Shown here one piece after another: positions 43,320-52,423 of a DNA stretch of 64,000 bases; position 1 is the stretch's first letter, and every line of letters starts with the position of its first letter. The position numbers and the translations under genes were made by a program. Where the stretch lies: positions 238,363-302,362 of the forward strand of contig NZ_AZDV01000028.1 in NCBI RefSeq assembly GCF_001434835.1, written 5' to 3'. The DNA comes from Levilactobacillus acidifarinae DSM 19394 = JCM 15949 (GTDB lineage: Bacteria > Bacillota > Bacilli > Lactobacillales > Lactobacillaceae). The notes beneath the pieces were generated by a model. It did no database searches and was not told the DNA's origin. It was given only the letters and a program-made list of their open reading frames with translations.

Positions 43320-45452
43320 GTGGAACGTTTCAAAAAGATTTGGGCCCGAACCGGGACTAGAATGGGCTTCGTGGCCCTCCTAGTTATCCTGTTTTGGCTA
43401 AAGACCCTCGTCGCCTACTTTGTCGACTTCAACTTGAACCTCAGTGATCCCTTTCAATTTCTGATCCTCCTGTTGAATCCGCTGGCGACGACGCTCCTAC
43501 TCTTCGGACTCGCCTTATACTTTAAACGTGCCCGTTTTTTCTATCCCTTTTTATTTTTAATCGACATTCTCAACACGTTACTCCTCTACATCAACGTGAT
43601 CTACTTTCGAGAATTCACCGACTTCATGACCGTGAGCACCATGTTGGGCTACTCCAAGGTCGATCAAGGCCTGTCCGGTAGTTCGCTGGCCCTCACCTCA
43701 CCGCACGACATTCTTTACTGGTTAGATCTGGTTGTCGTGTTGGCCTTACTCGCGACCCGGCGCATCTACATCGATCCACGCCCCGTCAACAAACGGGTGG
43801 GGTTAGCCGTCACGTCCCTGGCCATGCTGCTATTTGCAGGAAACCTCACGTTGGGGGAAATGGACCGGCCGCAACTACTGACCCGGACCTTCGACCGGAC
43901 CTACGTGGTCAAATACTTGGGGTTAGACGCCTTTACCGTCTATGACGGCATTAAGACCCAACACACCAGCGAAGTCCGCTCACACGCCAAGAAATCCGAG
44001 CTAGACGGCATCTTGAAGTTCGTGCACCAAAACTACGCCGCTCCGGACAAAAAGCTCTACGGCGTTGCCAAGGGCAAGAACGTCATTGTCTTGCACCTGG
44101 AGAGTTTCCAACAGTTCTTGCTGAACCGTAAGGTCAACGGTCAGGAAGTCACGCCATTTCTGAATAAGCTCTACAATAGTCGCTCGACCTATAGTTTTGA
44201 CAACTTCTTCCACGAGGTCGGCCAAGGGAAAACCTCCGACGCCGAAACCATGCTAGAGACCGGGACGTTCGGCCTATCGCAAGGTTCGTTATTTACCCAG
44301 TTAGGCAACGACAACACCTTCCAGGCGGCCCCCGCCATCTTTGACCAGTCCGGCTACACCACGGCGGTCTTCCACGGGAACGTGGCCAGCTTCTGGAACC
44401 GCAGTAACACCTACAAGAACCTGGGTTACCAGTACTTCTTCGATGCCAGTTATTACGATACCTCCGGGGATAAGTCTCTGGGGTACGGGTTAAAGGACAA
44501 ATTACTGTTCAACGATTCCGTCAAATATCTCCAACACCTGCAACAACCGTTTTACGTCAAATACCTAACCGTTACCAATCACTTCCCGTACACGCTGGAT
44601 AGTGAGGATTCCAGCTTCAAGACGCCGAATACCGGTGATAAGACGGTCGACAACTACTTTAAGACTGCCCATTACCTGGACCAATCCGTTAAGGAATTCT
44701 ACCACTACCTCAAGAAATCGGGGCTAGCCAAGAACTCGATCATCATGCTTTACGGGGACCATTATGGGATTTCCAACTCGTCGAACAAGGCCTTAGCGAA
44801 AGTCTTAGGCGTTAATCCCGATGATTGGGACGATTACGATAACGCTCAGCTTCAACGGGTGCCACTGATGTTTAACATGCCGGGCTACACCCACGGCAAG
44901 GTGGAACACCAGTACGGTGGTGAAATCGACGTTCTCCCGACCCTGCTCCACTTGATGGGCATCAGTTCCAAGAAGTACCTGCAGTTTGGAACCGATCTGT
45001 TCTCTAAGGAACACAACCAGGTGGTGGCCTTCCGAAACCGCGATTGGGAGAGTCCCGACTATACGTCGGTCGATGGCACCATCTACAGCAATAAAACCGG
45101 TGAAGAATTGCACCCGACCGGCAAGCAAAAGACGGCCATCGAAAAGATGCAAAAACACGTCAACGAGGCCTTAAGCTATTCGGACTCGTTGAACCAAAAG
45201 AACCTCCTGCGTTTCTACCACCCAAAGGGCTTTAAAGCCGTTGACCCGAACGACTATAACTACGCCGACGGGTTGGAAAAGGCCGAGAAGCTCGAAGACA
45301 AGCTGGGCTTGAAGTCCACCAGCCTCTTCTCGCGCAACGGGAACAAATCCACGCAGCAGTGGTACAGTACCGACGCACCGGAACTGAATCACAAGGAAAC
45401 CGATTCGAACCGCATCAAGATTACCAACCAAGACGATACCAGCGGTAAGTAA
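43320..45452 (+). CDS. ltaS: Lipoteichoic acid synthase LtaS-type sulfatase-fold enzyme
   Basis: 710 aa polyglycerol-phosphate polymerase of the cell surface. Five membrane helices span about residues 15-180; an extracellular sulfatase-fold domain follows from about 253. Catalytic residues are Glu261 in HLESFQ and Thr305 in QGKTSDAE, plus YGDHYGIS for metal binding. The C-terminal tail is charged (about 600-710). GTG start behind GAAGGAG. A related primase-type enzyme (LtaP) is a less likely alternative. Confidence 0.92.
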   Translation: MERFKKIWARTGTRMGFVALLVILFWLKTLVAYFVDFNLNLSDPFQFLILLLNPLATTLLLFGLALYFKRARFFYPFLFLIDILNTLLLYINVIYFREFTDFMTVSTMLGYSKVDQGLSGSSLALTSPHDILYWLDLVVVLALLATRRIYIDPRPVNKRVGLAVTSLAMLLFAGNLTLGEMDRPQLLTRTFDRTYVVKYLGLDAFTVYDGIKTQHTSEVRSHAKKSELDGILKFVHQNYAAPDKKLYGVAKGKNVIVLHLESFQQFLLNRKVNGQEVTPFLNKLYNSRSTYSFDNFFHEVGQGKTSDAETMLETGTFGLSQGSLFTQLGNDNTFQAAPAIFDQSGYTTAVFHGNVASFWNRSNTYKNLGYQYFFDASYYDTSGDKSLGYGLKDKLLFNDSVKYLQHLQQPFYVKYLTVTNHFPYTLDSEDSSFKTPNTGDKTVDNYFKTAHYLDQSVKEFYHYLKKSGLAKNSIIMLYGDHYGISNSSNKALAKVLGVNPDDWDDYDNAQLQRVPLMFNMPGYTHGKVEHQYGGEIDVLPTLLHLMGISSKKYLQFGTDLFSKEHNQVVAFRNRDWESPDYTSVDGTIYSNKTGEELHPTGKQKTAIEKMQKHVNEALSYSDSLNQKNLLRFYHPKGFKAVDPNDYNYADGLEKAEKLEDKLGLKSTSLFSRNGNKSTQQWYSTDAPELNHKETDSNRIKITNQDDTSGK

Positions 45453-45459
45453 TCACGTA

Positions 45460-45509
45460 AAACACCATCCCAATTCTGGAAGACCTTCCAGTACCGGGAT
45501 GGTGTTTTT
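45460..45509 (+). terminator. Terminator of ltaS
   Basis: AAACACCATCCC / GGGATGGTGTTTTT with an inner CTGGAAG/CTTCCAG stem. Confidence 0.88.
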
Positions 45510-45557
45510 GGTTTTATAATTAAGTTACGATTAATATCATTTCAGCTAAAGCTGTCA

Positions 45558-45705
45558 CCTGGAGGTGAGCAGGGGCTGGAACGCTTGCGGGCACGATTTT
45601 GAACCTCGCTAAACCCGCGAGTTTCAAAACTCGACCTTATCCTAAGTCGACAAAAGATGTCAACTAAGGATAATTTCGCTGGCTGAGCCCCTGCTCACCT
45701 CCAGG
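45558..45705. repeat. Nested palindromic intergenic element
   Basis: Outer arms of 20 bases are perfect complements: CCTGGAGGTGAGCAGGGGCT (45558-45577) and its reverse complement (45686-45705). Inside are two more hairpins: TTTTGAACCTCGC/GCGAGTTTCAAAA (45597-45629, one mismatch) and TTATCCTAAGT/ACTAAGGATAA (45637-45673, one mismatch, with inner GACA/TGTC). This forms a three-way cruciform or folded RNA with no coding potential. Related fragments occur after hflX at 7084-7240. The remaining gap to 45844 shows nothing I recognise. Confidence 0.65.
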
Positions 45706-45844
45706 CTGCACCGTCAAATGATCAAATTTAAAACTGCTCTGAGCGTAACATCGTCCAACCTTAGCTATTCTTGTCTTGATTGCCTGACAACCTAGCATAG
45801 AACTCAACCGCACGACGCAACCTTCACTTCACAGCGATCACCGG

Positions 45845-46837
45845 TTAACCTTCTCGCAATGAGGTACTGTGAATCGGGCCCCGTTTATCCGGGAAGTATG
45901 CCGCCATGATCTGGTGCACCGCGATTGGGGCCTCACCATAACCCGTGGCAATCAGCGGTTGCTTACCGGTGTACGTGGCGCCATCCCCAATCGCAAAAAC
46001 GCCCGGCACGCTGGTCATCATGGTTGAATCGACCGCAATCAAACGCCGATCCCGCTCAAAGGCTAGATCCCAGCCCTCGATCACGTGGTAGTCGGACGTG
46101 AAACCGTAACTGATCAGCAGTTTATCGACAATCACGTGTTCTTCGGTATCGGCCCCAACCGTCTTGATGGTCACGTCCACCGCACCGTCGGCCGTAGGAG
46201 CGAGGTTGCGGATCAGGTACGGGGTCTTCACCGTCACGCTGGATTGGTGCAACACGTCAACCATGTGCTCCAACCCGCGAAAGGTGTTGCGCCGGTGTAA
46301 CAAAGTCACCGACTCGGCGACCGATTCCAGCATCAGGGCTTGGTCAATGGCCGAGTCGCCCCCACCAGCCACCAAGACCCGCTGCCCGCGGAACTGTTCC
46401 TTATCGGGAACACTATAGCTCACCTGCCCACGAGCGATGAAGTCATCGACGTTTGGTACGTTCAAGGGCCGCGGCGCAAAGGCTCCGTTACCCACCGCCA
46501 CGATCACGGTTTTACTGTGGGTGATTCCCTTGGGCGTGGTGATTGCAAATCCCTCGACGATCCGTTGAAGATTGGTGACCGGCGTCCCCGTTTGAATAGT
46601 CAGGGGAAATTGGGCCAACTGTTGCCGTTGAGCCGTGATCAGATCTCGCCCCTGAATGGCGGGATACCCGGCAACGTCGAGGATGGTCTTTTCGGGGTAC
46701 AACGCGTTCACCTGGCCCCCCAGGTCGGCTAGGCTTTCCACCAAATGGGTCTTGGCGTTGCGCATTCCCGCGTAAAAGGCGGCAAACATCCCCACGGGGC
46801 CGCCCCCAATAATTGTGATATCGTACGTTTCAGTCAT
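45845..46837 (-). CDS. Ferredoxin/flavodoxin-NADP+ reductase (thioredoxin-reductase-like)
   Basis: 330 aa FAD/NADPH flavoprotein. FAD motif ITIIGGGPVGMFAAFYAG at the N-terminus, NADPH motif VLVAGGGDSAIDQALML at about 155-171, and late FAD motif GVFAIGDGATY. The redox-active CxxC of thioredoxin reductase is absent, which places it with TrxR-like ferredoxin-NADP reductases of Firmicutes. ATG at 46837 behind GGAG; the frame runs on 46 codons upstream through the divergent neighbour's start region. Confidence 0.9.
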   Translation of the reverse strand: MTETYDITIIGGGPVGMFAAFYAGMRNAKTHLVESLADLGGQVNALYPEKTILDVAGYPAIQGRDLITAQRQQLAQFPLTIQTGTPVTNLQRIVEGFAITTPKGITHSKTVIVAVGNGAFAPRPLNVPNVDDFIARGQVSYSVPDKEQFRGQRVLVAGGGDSAIDQALMLESVAESVTLLHRRNTFRGLEHMVDVLHQSSVTVKTPYLIRNLAPTADGAVDVTIKTVGADTEEHVIVDKLLISYGFTSDYHVIEGWDLAFERDRRLIAVDSTMMTSVPGVFAIGDGATYTGKQPLIATGYGEAPIAVHQIMAAYFPDKRGPIHSTSLREG

Positions 46838-46882
46838 GTTGATCACTCCATTTTTTAAATTTAATTGAAAGGAAGTCTGAGT

Positions 46883-47638
46883 ATGCATCGTGCTCGCTGG
46901 ATTAGTCTGGGAATTAGTCTTCTCATCGTGCTGGGCTTGACGGGCGCGTGGGCGGCCCATCATCGGGCCCTGCACCAGCTGCGCGTCCCCCAGACCGGTA
47001 CGGCGACCCTGTTATTACCGGGAGACGGTGGCAACTGGCTTTCGTTACGGAGCATGACGCTCACCTTAAGCCAACCCCACGTGGCCACCCATAGTTTGAC
47101 CGCTCACGTGGCTACTAACGGTCACGTTAGCTGGGAACAGCTACGTTCCGTCCGGGCCAATAACCCCATTATTCCCGTCCTATTCGCGGATAATACGCAC
47201 CCCCAACGGGAAGCCCGCCAACTGGTCGGCGTCCTCAACGACTTAGCCACGCGTTACCACATCACACACGTGAACTTCGTGGGCCATTCGTCGGGTGGGA
47301 CCATCGCTTTGGCCTACCTGAACTTATCCCGACAAGCTCCCGTGACCGTCATGCACCTGGTATGCATCGGTGCCGATTTTCCCGGAATTGTCCCACTAAC
47401 CCGGCATTATCCCCAACTCAAGGTTTTAAACCTGGCGGGCATGATCGATGCGGTGCCTAACGACGGTGAGGTCCCGTTAACCGATGCCCGCCAGCTTGCC
47501 CCGTTGGTTCGCGGGCACGTTGCCAGTTACCGGTTCAAAATCATACACGGCCACCTGTGGCAGGTGGAGCACTCCTTGTTACACGAGAGTGGTCCGGTCG
47601 ACAGAGAAGTCGCAACGTTTCTTTATCGGCCCAACTGA
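46883..47638 (+). CDS. Membrane-anchored alpha/beta hydrolase (DUF915-like)
   Basis: 251 aa. N-terminal helix (about 6-23), then a lipase-like fold with the oxyanion segment LLLPGDGGN and nucleophile Ser in FVGHSSGGTIAL. The acidic residue and the late His (HGHLWQVEHS) are plausible. Substrate unknown. ATG at 46883 with AAAGGAAG; an upstream TTG lacks a ribosome site. It starts only 45 bases from the divergent reductase gene, and its last 16 bases overlap the convergent PrsW gene. Confidence 0.82.
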   Translation: MHRARWISLGISLLIVLGLTGAWAAHHRALHQLRVPQTGTATLLLPGDGGNWLSLRSMTLTLSQPHVATHSLTAHVATNGHVSWEQLRSVRANNPIIPVLFADNTHPQREARQLVGVLNDLATRYHITHVNFVGHSSGGTIALAYLNLSRQAPVTVMHLVCIGADFPGIVPLTRHYPQLKVLNLAGMIDAVPNDGEVPLTDARQLAPLVRGHVASYRFKIIHGHLWQVEHSLLHESGPVDREVATFLYRPN

Positions 47639-48666
47639 GTCGCCTTTAAAATTCGTTGTCCCTGTAAGGTCCGAGCCTCCCGCAAGCCAGCATTGACCAG
47701 CACGTAGATGGCCAACCACCCGATGGCAATCAGGACCCACTGCTGCAAGTAAAGCATGTCCAGCACCGCGAACGGGGCGTTCCAATCCCACGCGGCGTGC
47801 AGCAGGATGGCTAGCAGGTAGAACCGTAAAAACTTCGGGGCTACCATGTTACTCCCCGTGACGGGTTGATGGCGGTCTTTGGCTAAAATAATTGCCGCGC
47901 CCATGATTGCTGACCAGATGGTGTGGGTGCCGATGGCTTGCCAACTGCGCATTAGCAGCGTGACCAACCCGTATTGGCCGGTGTAACCCGCCGTCTCGAA
48001 GACCGCGAACCCCGCACCGATGGCGGCCCCGACCAGTAACCCGTTAAAGATGTAGTTGAGCTGAAACCGGTTGATAAAAAAGGCAATGACCAGCATCTTG
48101 GCCGTTTCCTCGATGAATCCCACGATCAGTGCCGATTCCCAGGAAGTCCCGTTACCCGACGGAATCAGGGAGTACAGAATCATGGTTGCCACCAACGATA
48201 GGATGCCACCCACCAGAAAGATCGTTAACAGCTGGTAGACCGAAAGGTTCTGAAACACGTTCATTTCGAAAAACATAATCAGTAACGAAAACGGCACGGT
48301 CAACGACCCAATAAAGATCATTCCGGGTACCGCGTTATTGCTCCGAAAAACCAAAAAAAGCATGGCTAGCAAAACAAAGCTACTGCCCAAAACGGCAAAC
48401 ACTCGTGAAAACAGCCAGGGCTTGACCGGGGTCACGGAGACCGCCTCCAGTGAGGGTGTGGTGTTACGGGTTCCCACGATAAACAGGGATTCGGCGTCGT
48501 CGCGGTTGTGGGCCTTGAAGACCTCCGAGAACATGGCAAACAGATGAATCTCCACCACCTTATTCTCACCGGTCCATTCGTTCATTTCCTTGGTGGCGTC
48601 GTCTAACAGATGATTATGATAATGAAACCGCCGTTTCAACGGCTTGACCGTTTCCTTATTCGCCAT
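47623..48666 (-). CDS. PrsW-family intramembrane metalloprotease
   Basis: 347 aa with about eight helices. PrsW motifs are FIEETAKMLVI (EExxK), GAAIGAGFAVFETAGY and HTIWSAIMG, followed by HAAWDW, which place the metal-binding Glu and His residues in helices. In Bacillus, PrsW clips an anti-sigma factor; the target here is unknown. A cytosolic N-terminal region (about 1-85) is extra. SD AAAGGAGG. Confidence 0.88.
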   Translation of the reverse strand: MANKETVKPLKRRFHYHNHLLDDATKEMNEWTGENKVVEIHLFAMFSEVFKAHNRDDAESLFIVGTRNTTPSLEAVSVTPVKPWLFSRVFAVLGSSFVLLAMLFLVFRSNNAVPGMIFIGSLTVPFSLLIMFFEMNVFQNLSVYQLLTIFLVGGILSLVATMILYSLIPSGNGTSWESALIVGFIEETAKMLVIAFFINRFQLNYIFNGLLVGAAIGAGFAVFETAGYTGQYGLVTLLMRSWQAIGTHTIWSAIMGAAIILAKDRHQPVTGSNMVAPKFLRFYLLAILLHAAWDWNAPFAVLDMLYLQQWVLIAIGWLAIYVLVNAGLREARTLQGQRILKATQLGR

Positions 48667-48780
48667 GGCCGATCCTCCTTTACGCTACCTTGGCCGTCAC
48701 CGCAGCACGACCAAGGGCTAAAATAGTCCCCACCTATCTTACCGTGAAGTCTGCTCGCCTTCAACAAATGCCGCCGAGGG

Positions 48781-48809
48781 TTGCAGAATGTAACCCGTTA
48801 CATTATAGT
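48781..48809 (+). promoter_or_regulatory. Promoter with embedded palindromic operator, nucleoside hydrolase gene
   Basis: -35 TTGCAG (48781-48786) and -10 TATAGT (48804-48809) with 17-base spacing. The spacer is filled by a perfect palindrome, AATGTAAC-CC-GTTACATT (48787-48804). A bound dimeric repressor would block RNA polymerase directly. The form resembles LacI- or GntR-type operators; no such regulator gene is in the window. Confidence 0.75.
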
Positions 48810-48857
48810 TAAGTTAGGCATTTAGCCGACTATGGATTACAGAGGGGATACACAATT

Positions 48858-49814
48858 ATGGCAAAACGCAAAATGATTTTGGACCTAGATACTGGGATCG
48901 ATGACTCCTTAGCCATCGCCTACGCCTTGGGGGCCCCGGATGTTGATTTAATCGGGATCATGGGTTCTTACGGGAACGTCTACGTTGAAGACGGTGCCAA
49001 GAACGCCTTAAAAATTTTGGAATTATTAGGTCACACTGACATTCCCGTTTACGTTGGGGAAAGTCACTCTTCTACCAGTGACCACTTTGACCGGATGCAA
49101 GTAAGTGCCAACATCCACGGAGAAAACGGGATTGGCCAAGTCGACCTCCCAGAACCTAAGCGGGCCATCGAAAAAGAATCCGCAGTGGACTTCTTGATCG
49201 ACGCCACCCACAAATACGGTAAGGACTTAACCTTAGTCCCAACCGGTCCCATGACCAACCTGGCTGCCGCCTTAAAGAAGGCCCCAGAAATTGCCACGGA
49301 AATCGGTAACGTGACCTTCATGGGTGGCGCCTTAACCGTTCCGGGTAACGTGACCTTCGTTGCCGAAGCCAACATCAACCAGGATGCCGAAGCGGCTAAC
49401 GCCGTTTTGACGAGTCCATTACACTCCACGATGGTCGGCTTAGACGTGACCTTACGGACCTTATTGACCCGCAAGGAAACCCAACAATGGCGTGATCTGG
49501 GCACTAAGTCCGGTGAAAAGTTTGCCGACATCGTCGACTACTACATCGAAGCCTACCGTCAATTCAACGATAACTTGGGTGGTTGTGCCTTACACGATCC
49601 ATTGGCCGTTGGGGTTTCATTGGATCCTTCCTTCGTCCAAACGCTGGATCTCAACATGCTGGTCAAGTACGGTAAGGAAGATTACGGTCGGACCATCGGT
49701 GATGATAACCGGCTGAACGAACCCACTAACGTCAAGGTGGCCGTCCAAGTGGACGCTGACCGTTACTTAAAGACGTTCATGGACTACCTGACGAACCTCT
49801 TCAAGCAAAACTAA
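48858..49814 (+). CDS. Nucleoside hydrolase (inosine-uridine preferring type)
   Basis: 318 aa. The Ca2+-binding DLDTGIDDSLA motif near the N-terminus and conserved VPTGPMTNLAAAL, FMGGAL, EANINQDAEAA and CALHDPLAVG segments identify the IUNH family, which splits ribonucleosides into base and ribose. It could feed ribose to central metabolism. Gene order is monocistronic, with the palindromic operator upstream and a terminator at 49853. Confidence 0.93.
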   Translation: MAKRKMILDLDTGIDDSLAIAYALGAPDVDLIGIMGSYGNVYVEDGAKNALKILELLGHTDIPVYVGESHSSTSDHFDRMQVSANIHGENGIGQVDLPEPKRAIEKESAVDFLIDATHKYGKDLTLVPTGPMTNLAAALKKAPEIATEIGNVTFMGGALTVPGNVTFVAEANINQDAEAANAVLTSPLHSTMVGLDVTLRTLLTRKETQQWRDLGTKSGEKFADIVDYYIEAYRQFNDNLGGCALHDPLAVGVSLDPSFVQTLDLNMLVKYGKEDYGRTIGDDNRLNEPTNVKVAVQVDADRYLKTFMDYLTNLFKQN

Positions 49815-49852
49815 TTTATCAACTCAGCTCGCCTATTGGCGATTTAAGTCAA

Positions 49853-49892
49853 AAAAATCCAGTTGGTCTTTGCGGCCACTGGATTTTTTGTG
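49853..49892 (+). terminator. Terminator of the nucleoside hydrolase gene
   Basis: AAAAAATCCAGTTGGTC...GCCACTGGATTTTTT hairpin. Confidence 0.82.
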
Positions 49893-50004
49893 ATCTGTTA
49901 TTAATTTGCTAACCTAAACATTATGCTAGTTAGAATGAAGCAACCTGCCTCTAGGATGGCATTTAACCCTTCAAGCACCCCCTACTAACACAGCACGGGT
50001 GAAC

Positions 50005-50658
50005 CTACTTCACGTTAAAGTTCTTCACCATGTTTGTGACCGCTTCATTGGCGTACTGCGTGGCCACCTGTTCCTTTTGGGCCTGCGTGGCATCGATCGA
50101 GTCAAACGCCTTTAAGTACTTCTTGTACATCGTTGGTTTTACGTACTTGGTCGCGTAAGCCTGGGCCGGACTGGTCTTAGTCCGGGTGTACGTATACGTC
50201 GTCCCACTGGTGCCTAAACGTCGGTTAGCCTTGGTCCCAGTCAGCTTAGCACTGAATTTATTCGTGGACTTCTTGGTTAATTTGAACGTGTAGGTCTTCT
50301 TGGACACCGACGTGGTGGTCTTGTCACCCGTCTGCTTAAAGTTCAACAACCGGTATTTGGTGGTCAAAACCTTGTTGTTCTTACTCATCTTCAGTGACGT
50401 GATTGTCCCGTACTTGATACTAGGGTCACTGCCAAAATCACCCATGACCAGAATCGGGGCCGTTTTTTTACTATTTGTCGTGGATTGGATTGTGGCAAAG
50501 TGGAAGGCGCTCTTCGCCTTAGCACTCTTGTAATATCTTTGAAGATCTTGATTCACAAACTTAGGGGTTGATTTGGCACTAGCCACACTAGGCGTTAACA
50601 CGCCCCCCATGGTGCCCGCAACTAACATAGTCATTCCGATCTTCGCCCATAAACGCAT
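50005..50658 (-). CDS. Secreted hypothetical protein
   Basis: 217 aa. Clear signal peptide (about 1-27, ending ASA-K) and a Lys/Thr/Ser-rich mature protein of predicted beta-strand type up to about residue 150, then a helical C-terminus (PAQAYATKYVKPTMYKKYLKAFD...). No lipobox, LPXTG or known domain. AAGGAGG before the ATG. Function not recognised. Confidence 0.78.
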   Translation of the reverse strand: MRLWAKIGMTMLVAGTMGGVLTPSVASAKSTPKFVNQDLQRYYKSAKAKSAFHFATIQSTTNSKKTAPILVMGDFGSDPSIKYGTITSLKMSKNNKVLTTKYRLLNFKQTGDKTTTSVSKKTYTFKLTKKSTNKFSAKLTGTKANRRLGTSGTTYTYTRTKTSPAQAYATKYVKPTMYKKYLKAFDSIDATQAQKEQVATQYANEAVTNMVKNFNVK

Positions 50659-50737
50659 CTCATTTTCCTCCTTAAGTAACGTAACTGTTTTATTTAGTGT
50701 GCCACATTCGACCCGCCTTCTCAGTTAAGGTGTTTCA

Positions 50738-51553
50738 TTAATTGATAGCGTCTTCAAAGACCTGCTGTAAATAGGTGGCCACCCCGGCCGCATTATTTTC
50801 CGTTGGCGTTTGATGGTTCGCCGCGGCCTTGACCTCAGGCTGTCCGTTTAACATGGCGACCCCGTCACCAGCCGCCTTGATCATACCCAGATCATTTTCC
50901 GCGTCCCCAAAGGCCATTAGGTTACTAAAGTTCCAGCCAAAGTGCGTCAATAACTGACCTAAGCCCACGGCCTTATCCATGTCGGCCGCTAAAAATTCCA
51001 AAATTTTCGGCTGTGACCGCACTACGTGGTACTGCTGCTTCAGGTCCGGCGTTAGGGTTGCTACGACCTGATCCAAGACGGCGGCGTCCGTGGCCATGAC
51101 CGCCTTGCTGTAGAGATGATCCGGCAGATCGGCAAAATTCGTGGGTGTGAAGGCCATCGGTGCCTTGAGCATCTGCTGGTACACGGACGGTTTTAAATCG
51201 GCAATCGGATAAACCTGTTCAAAATCCAAAATATCTAACGGGTACCCGTTGGCCGACGCAAACGCGTGTAACAGCTCAAAATCGCGGTGCTTCAACCCAC
51301 TCTGAGCCAACGTTTCTTTGGTAACATTGTTCACCACTAAGGCCCCGTTAAAGGTAATCGTAAAGTCCCCCGGCGTCGTCAAGCCTAGTTGTTTAATGTA
51401 CCCCCAAATCGCATTGATCGGTCGGCCGGTACACAGAACCACCTTCATCCCTGCCTGATGCAGGCGTTGTAAAGTGGCCACGTTCTCCTCACTAATCGTC
51501 TTATCGGTATTCAGTAACGTCTCGTCTAAATCGAGCGCAATCATCTTGATCAT
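50738..51553 (-). CDS. Cof-type HAD-IIB phosphatase (1)
   Basis: 271 aa HAD phosphatase with DLDETLLNTDKTIS (motif I; second position Asp-Glu), VLCTGRP (motif II), a Lys motif and GDAENDLGMIKAAG (motif IV). The C2B cap suggests sugar phosphates or flavin-type substrates. It is the last gene of an apparent four-gene minus-strand group with the DUF915 hydrolase, a PTS IIC and a second HAD. Confidence 0.9.
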   Translation of the reverse strand: MIKMIALDLDETLLNTDKTISEENVATLQRLHQAGMKVVLCTGRPINAIWGYIKQLGLTTPGDFTITFNGALVVNNVTKETLAQSGLKHRDFELLHAFASANGYPLDILDFEQVYPIADLKPSVYQQMLKAPMAFTPTNFADLPDHLYSKAVMATDAAVLDQVVATLTPDLKQQYHVVRSQPKILEFLAADMDKAVGLGQLLTHFGWNFSNLMAFGDAENDLGMIKAAGDGVAMLNGQPEVKAAANHQTPTENNAAGVATYLQQVFEDAIN

Positions 51554-51607
51554 GGTCTAACCTCCAGTTAACCTCAGTTTACTCGTTACGATTTCAAAAG
51601 TGAACCT

Positions 51608-52423
51608 CTAGTCCAAAAGGTCCTGACGAATCAACCGCACAATCTGTTGGTTCTCCGGGAGGTTGGCGTGGTTAGCGTTGGCCCCACTCACGGTGATTTG
51701 GGTGAAGCTTTTGACCTGCTTTTGAAAGATGTACTTGCCCCGATCGACACTGTCAAACGGCACGATACCGTCACCGGTATATGACTGACTGCCGGCGAGT
51801 GAATAGACAACTAGGTCTTTGGACAGGTGTTGTCGACCAGCCACCAGTTGGGTAAACATCGGCGTATCCACCTTGGGATTGGCCTCTTCCAGGTTGAACG
51901 GCGACGCGATGGTCATCAACCGGTCGGCATGCGCCCCGGTTTTCGCCATCGCGTTTTCCATGAACAACGTCAAGATCAAGCCGCCGTTGGAATGCCCCAT
52001 GGCCGAAAAGTGGTTAAAGTGATAGGTCTTCTGCAAGGCTCGAAACGCAATCGTAAACCACGCCGCCTGTTTACGAATATTCGTCAACCCATCGGCGCGG
52101 TTCTGGAAGCCAATGACAATAAATGGCTGCCGATCCCCCCGACGAATGGCCCCACTGTAGACTAATTGATTGTTGGTTTTAACCTCGACGCGTAGTAGGC
52201 TGTGCTGGGTCTTGGTCTGGGTGTTCAGTTCCTTGACCAGCTGATTGAACCGGTTCTGCGTGGCACTGGACCCCGGCACCAAGATCACCGGCGCCATGGC
52301 ACTACGGTAAGTGGCCCGGGCGGCGCGAATTTGCTGCGAGTGCCAACACAGGCCCGGCACACTGAGTAAGCAAATCAAGGCGAGAATAATCCCTAAGCTC
52401 CAATAATGGTTAAAGCTTCGCAT
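51608..52423 (-). CDS. Membrane-anchored alpha/beta hydrolase, DUF915 family
   Basis: 271 aa. One N-terminal helix (about 5-25), then APVILVPGSSATQNRF (oxyanion region), nucleophile Ser in AMGHSNGGLIL, Asp in TGDGIVPFDS and His in ANHANLPEN: a full triad. Extracytoplasmic; substrate unknown. ATG at 52423 has GAGGAGG upstream and overlaps the end of the PTS IIC gene by 14 bases. Confidence 0.87.
   Translation of the reverse strand: MRSFNHYWSLGIILALICLLSVPGLCWHSQQIRAARATYRSAMAPVILVPGSSATQNRFNQLVKELNTQTKTQHSLLRVEVKTNNQLVYSGAIRRGDRQPFIVIGFQNRADGLTNIRKQAAWFTIAFRALQKTYHFNHFSAMGHSNGGLILTLFMENAMAKTGAHADRLMTIASPFNLEEANPKVDTPMFTQLVAGRQHLSKDLVVYSLAGSQSYTGDGIVPFDSVDRGKYIFQKQVKSFTQITVSGANANHANLPENQQIVRLIRQDLLD

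Noticed and set aside
49921-49960. Possible third copy of the palindromic repeat (CCTGCCTCTAGGATGG)
   Set aside because: The similarity is short and interrupted; not better than chance.
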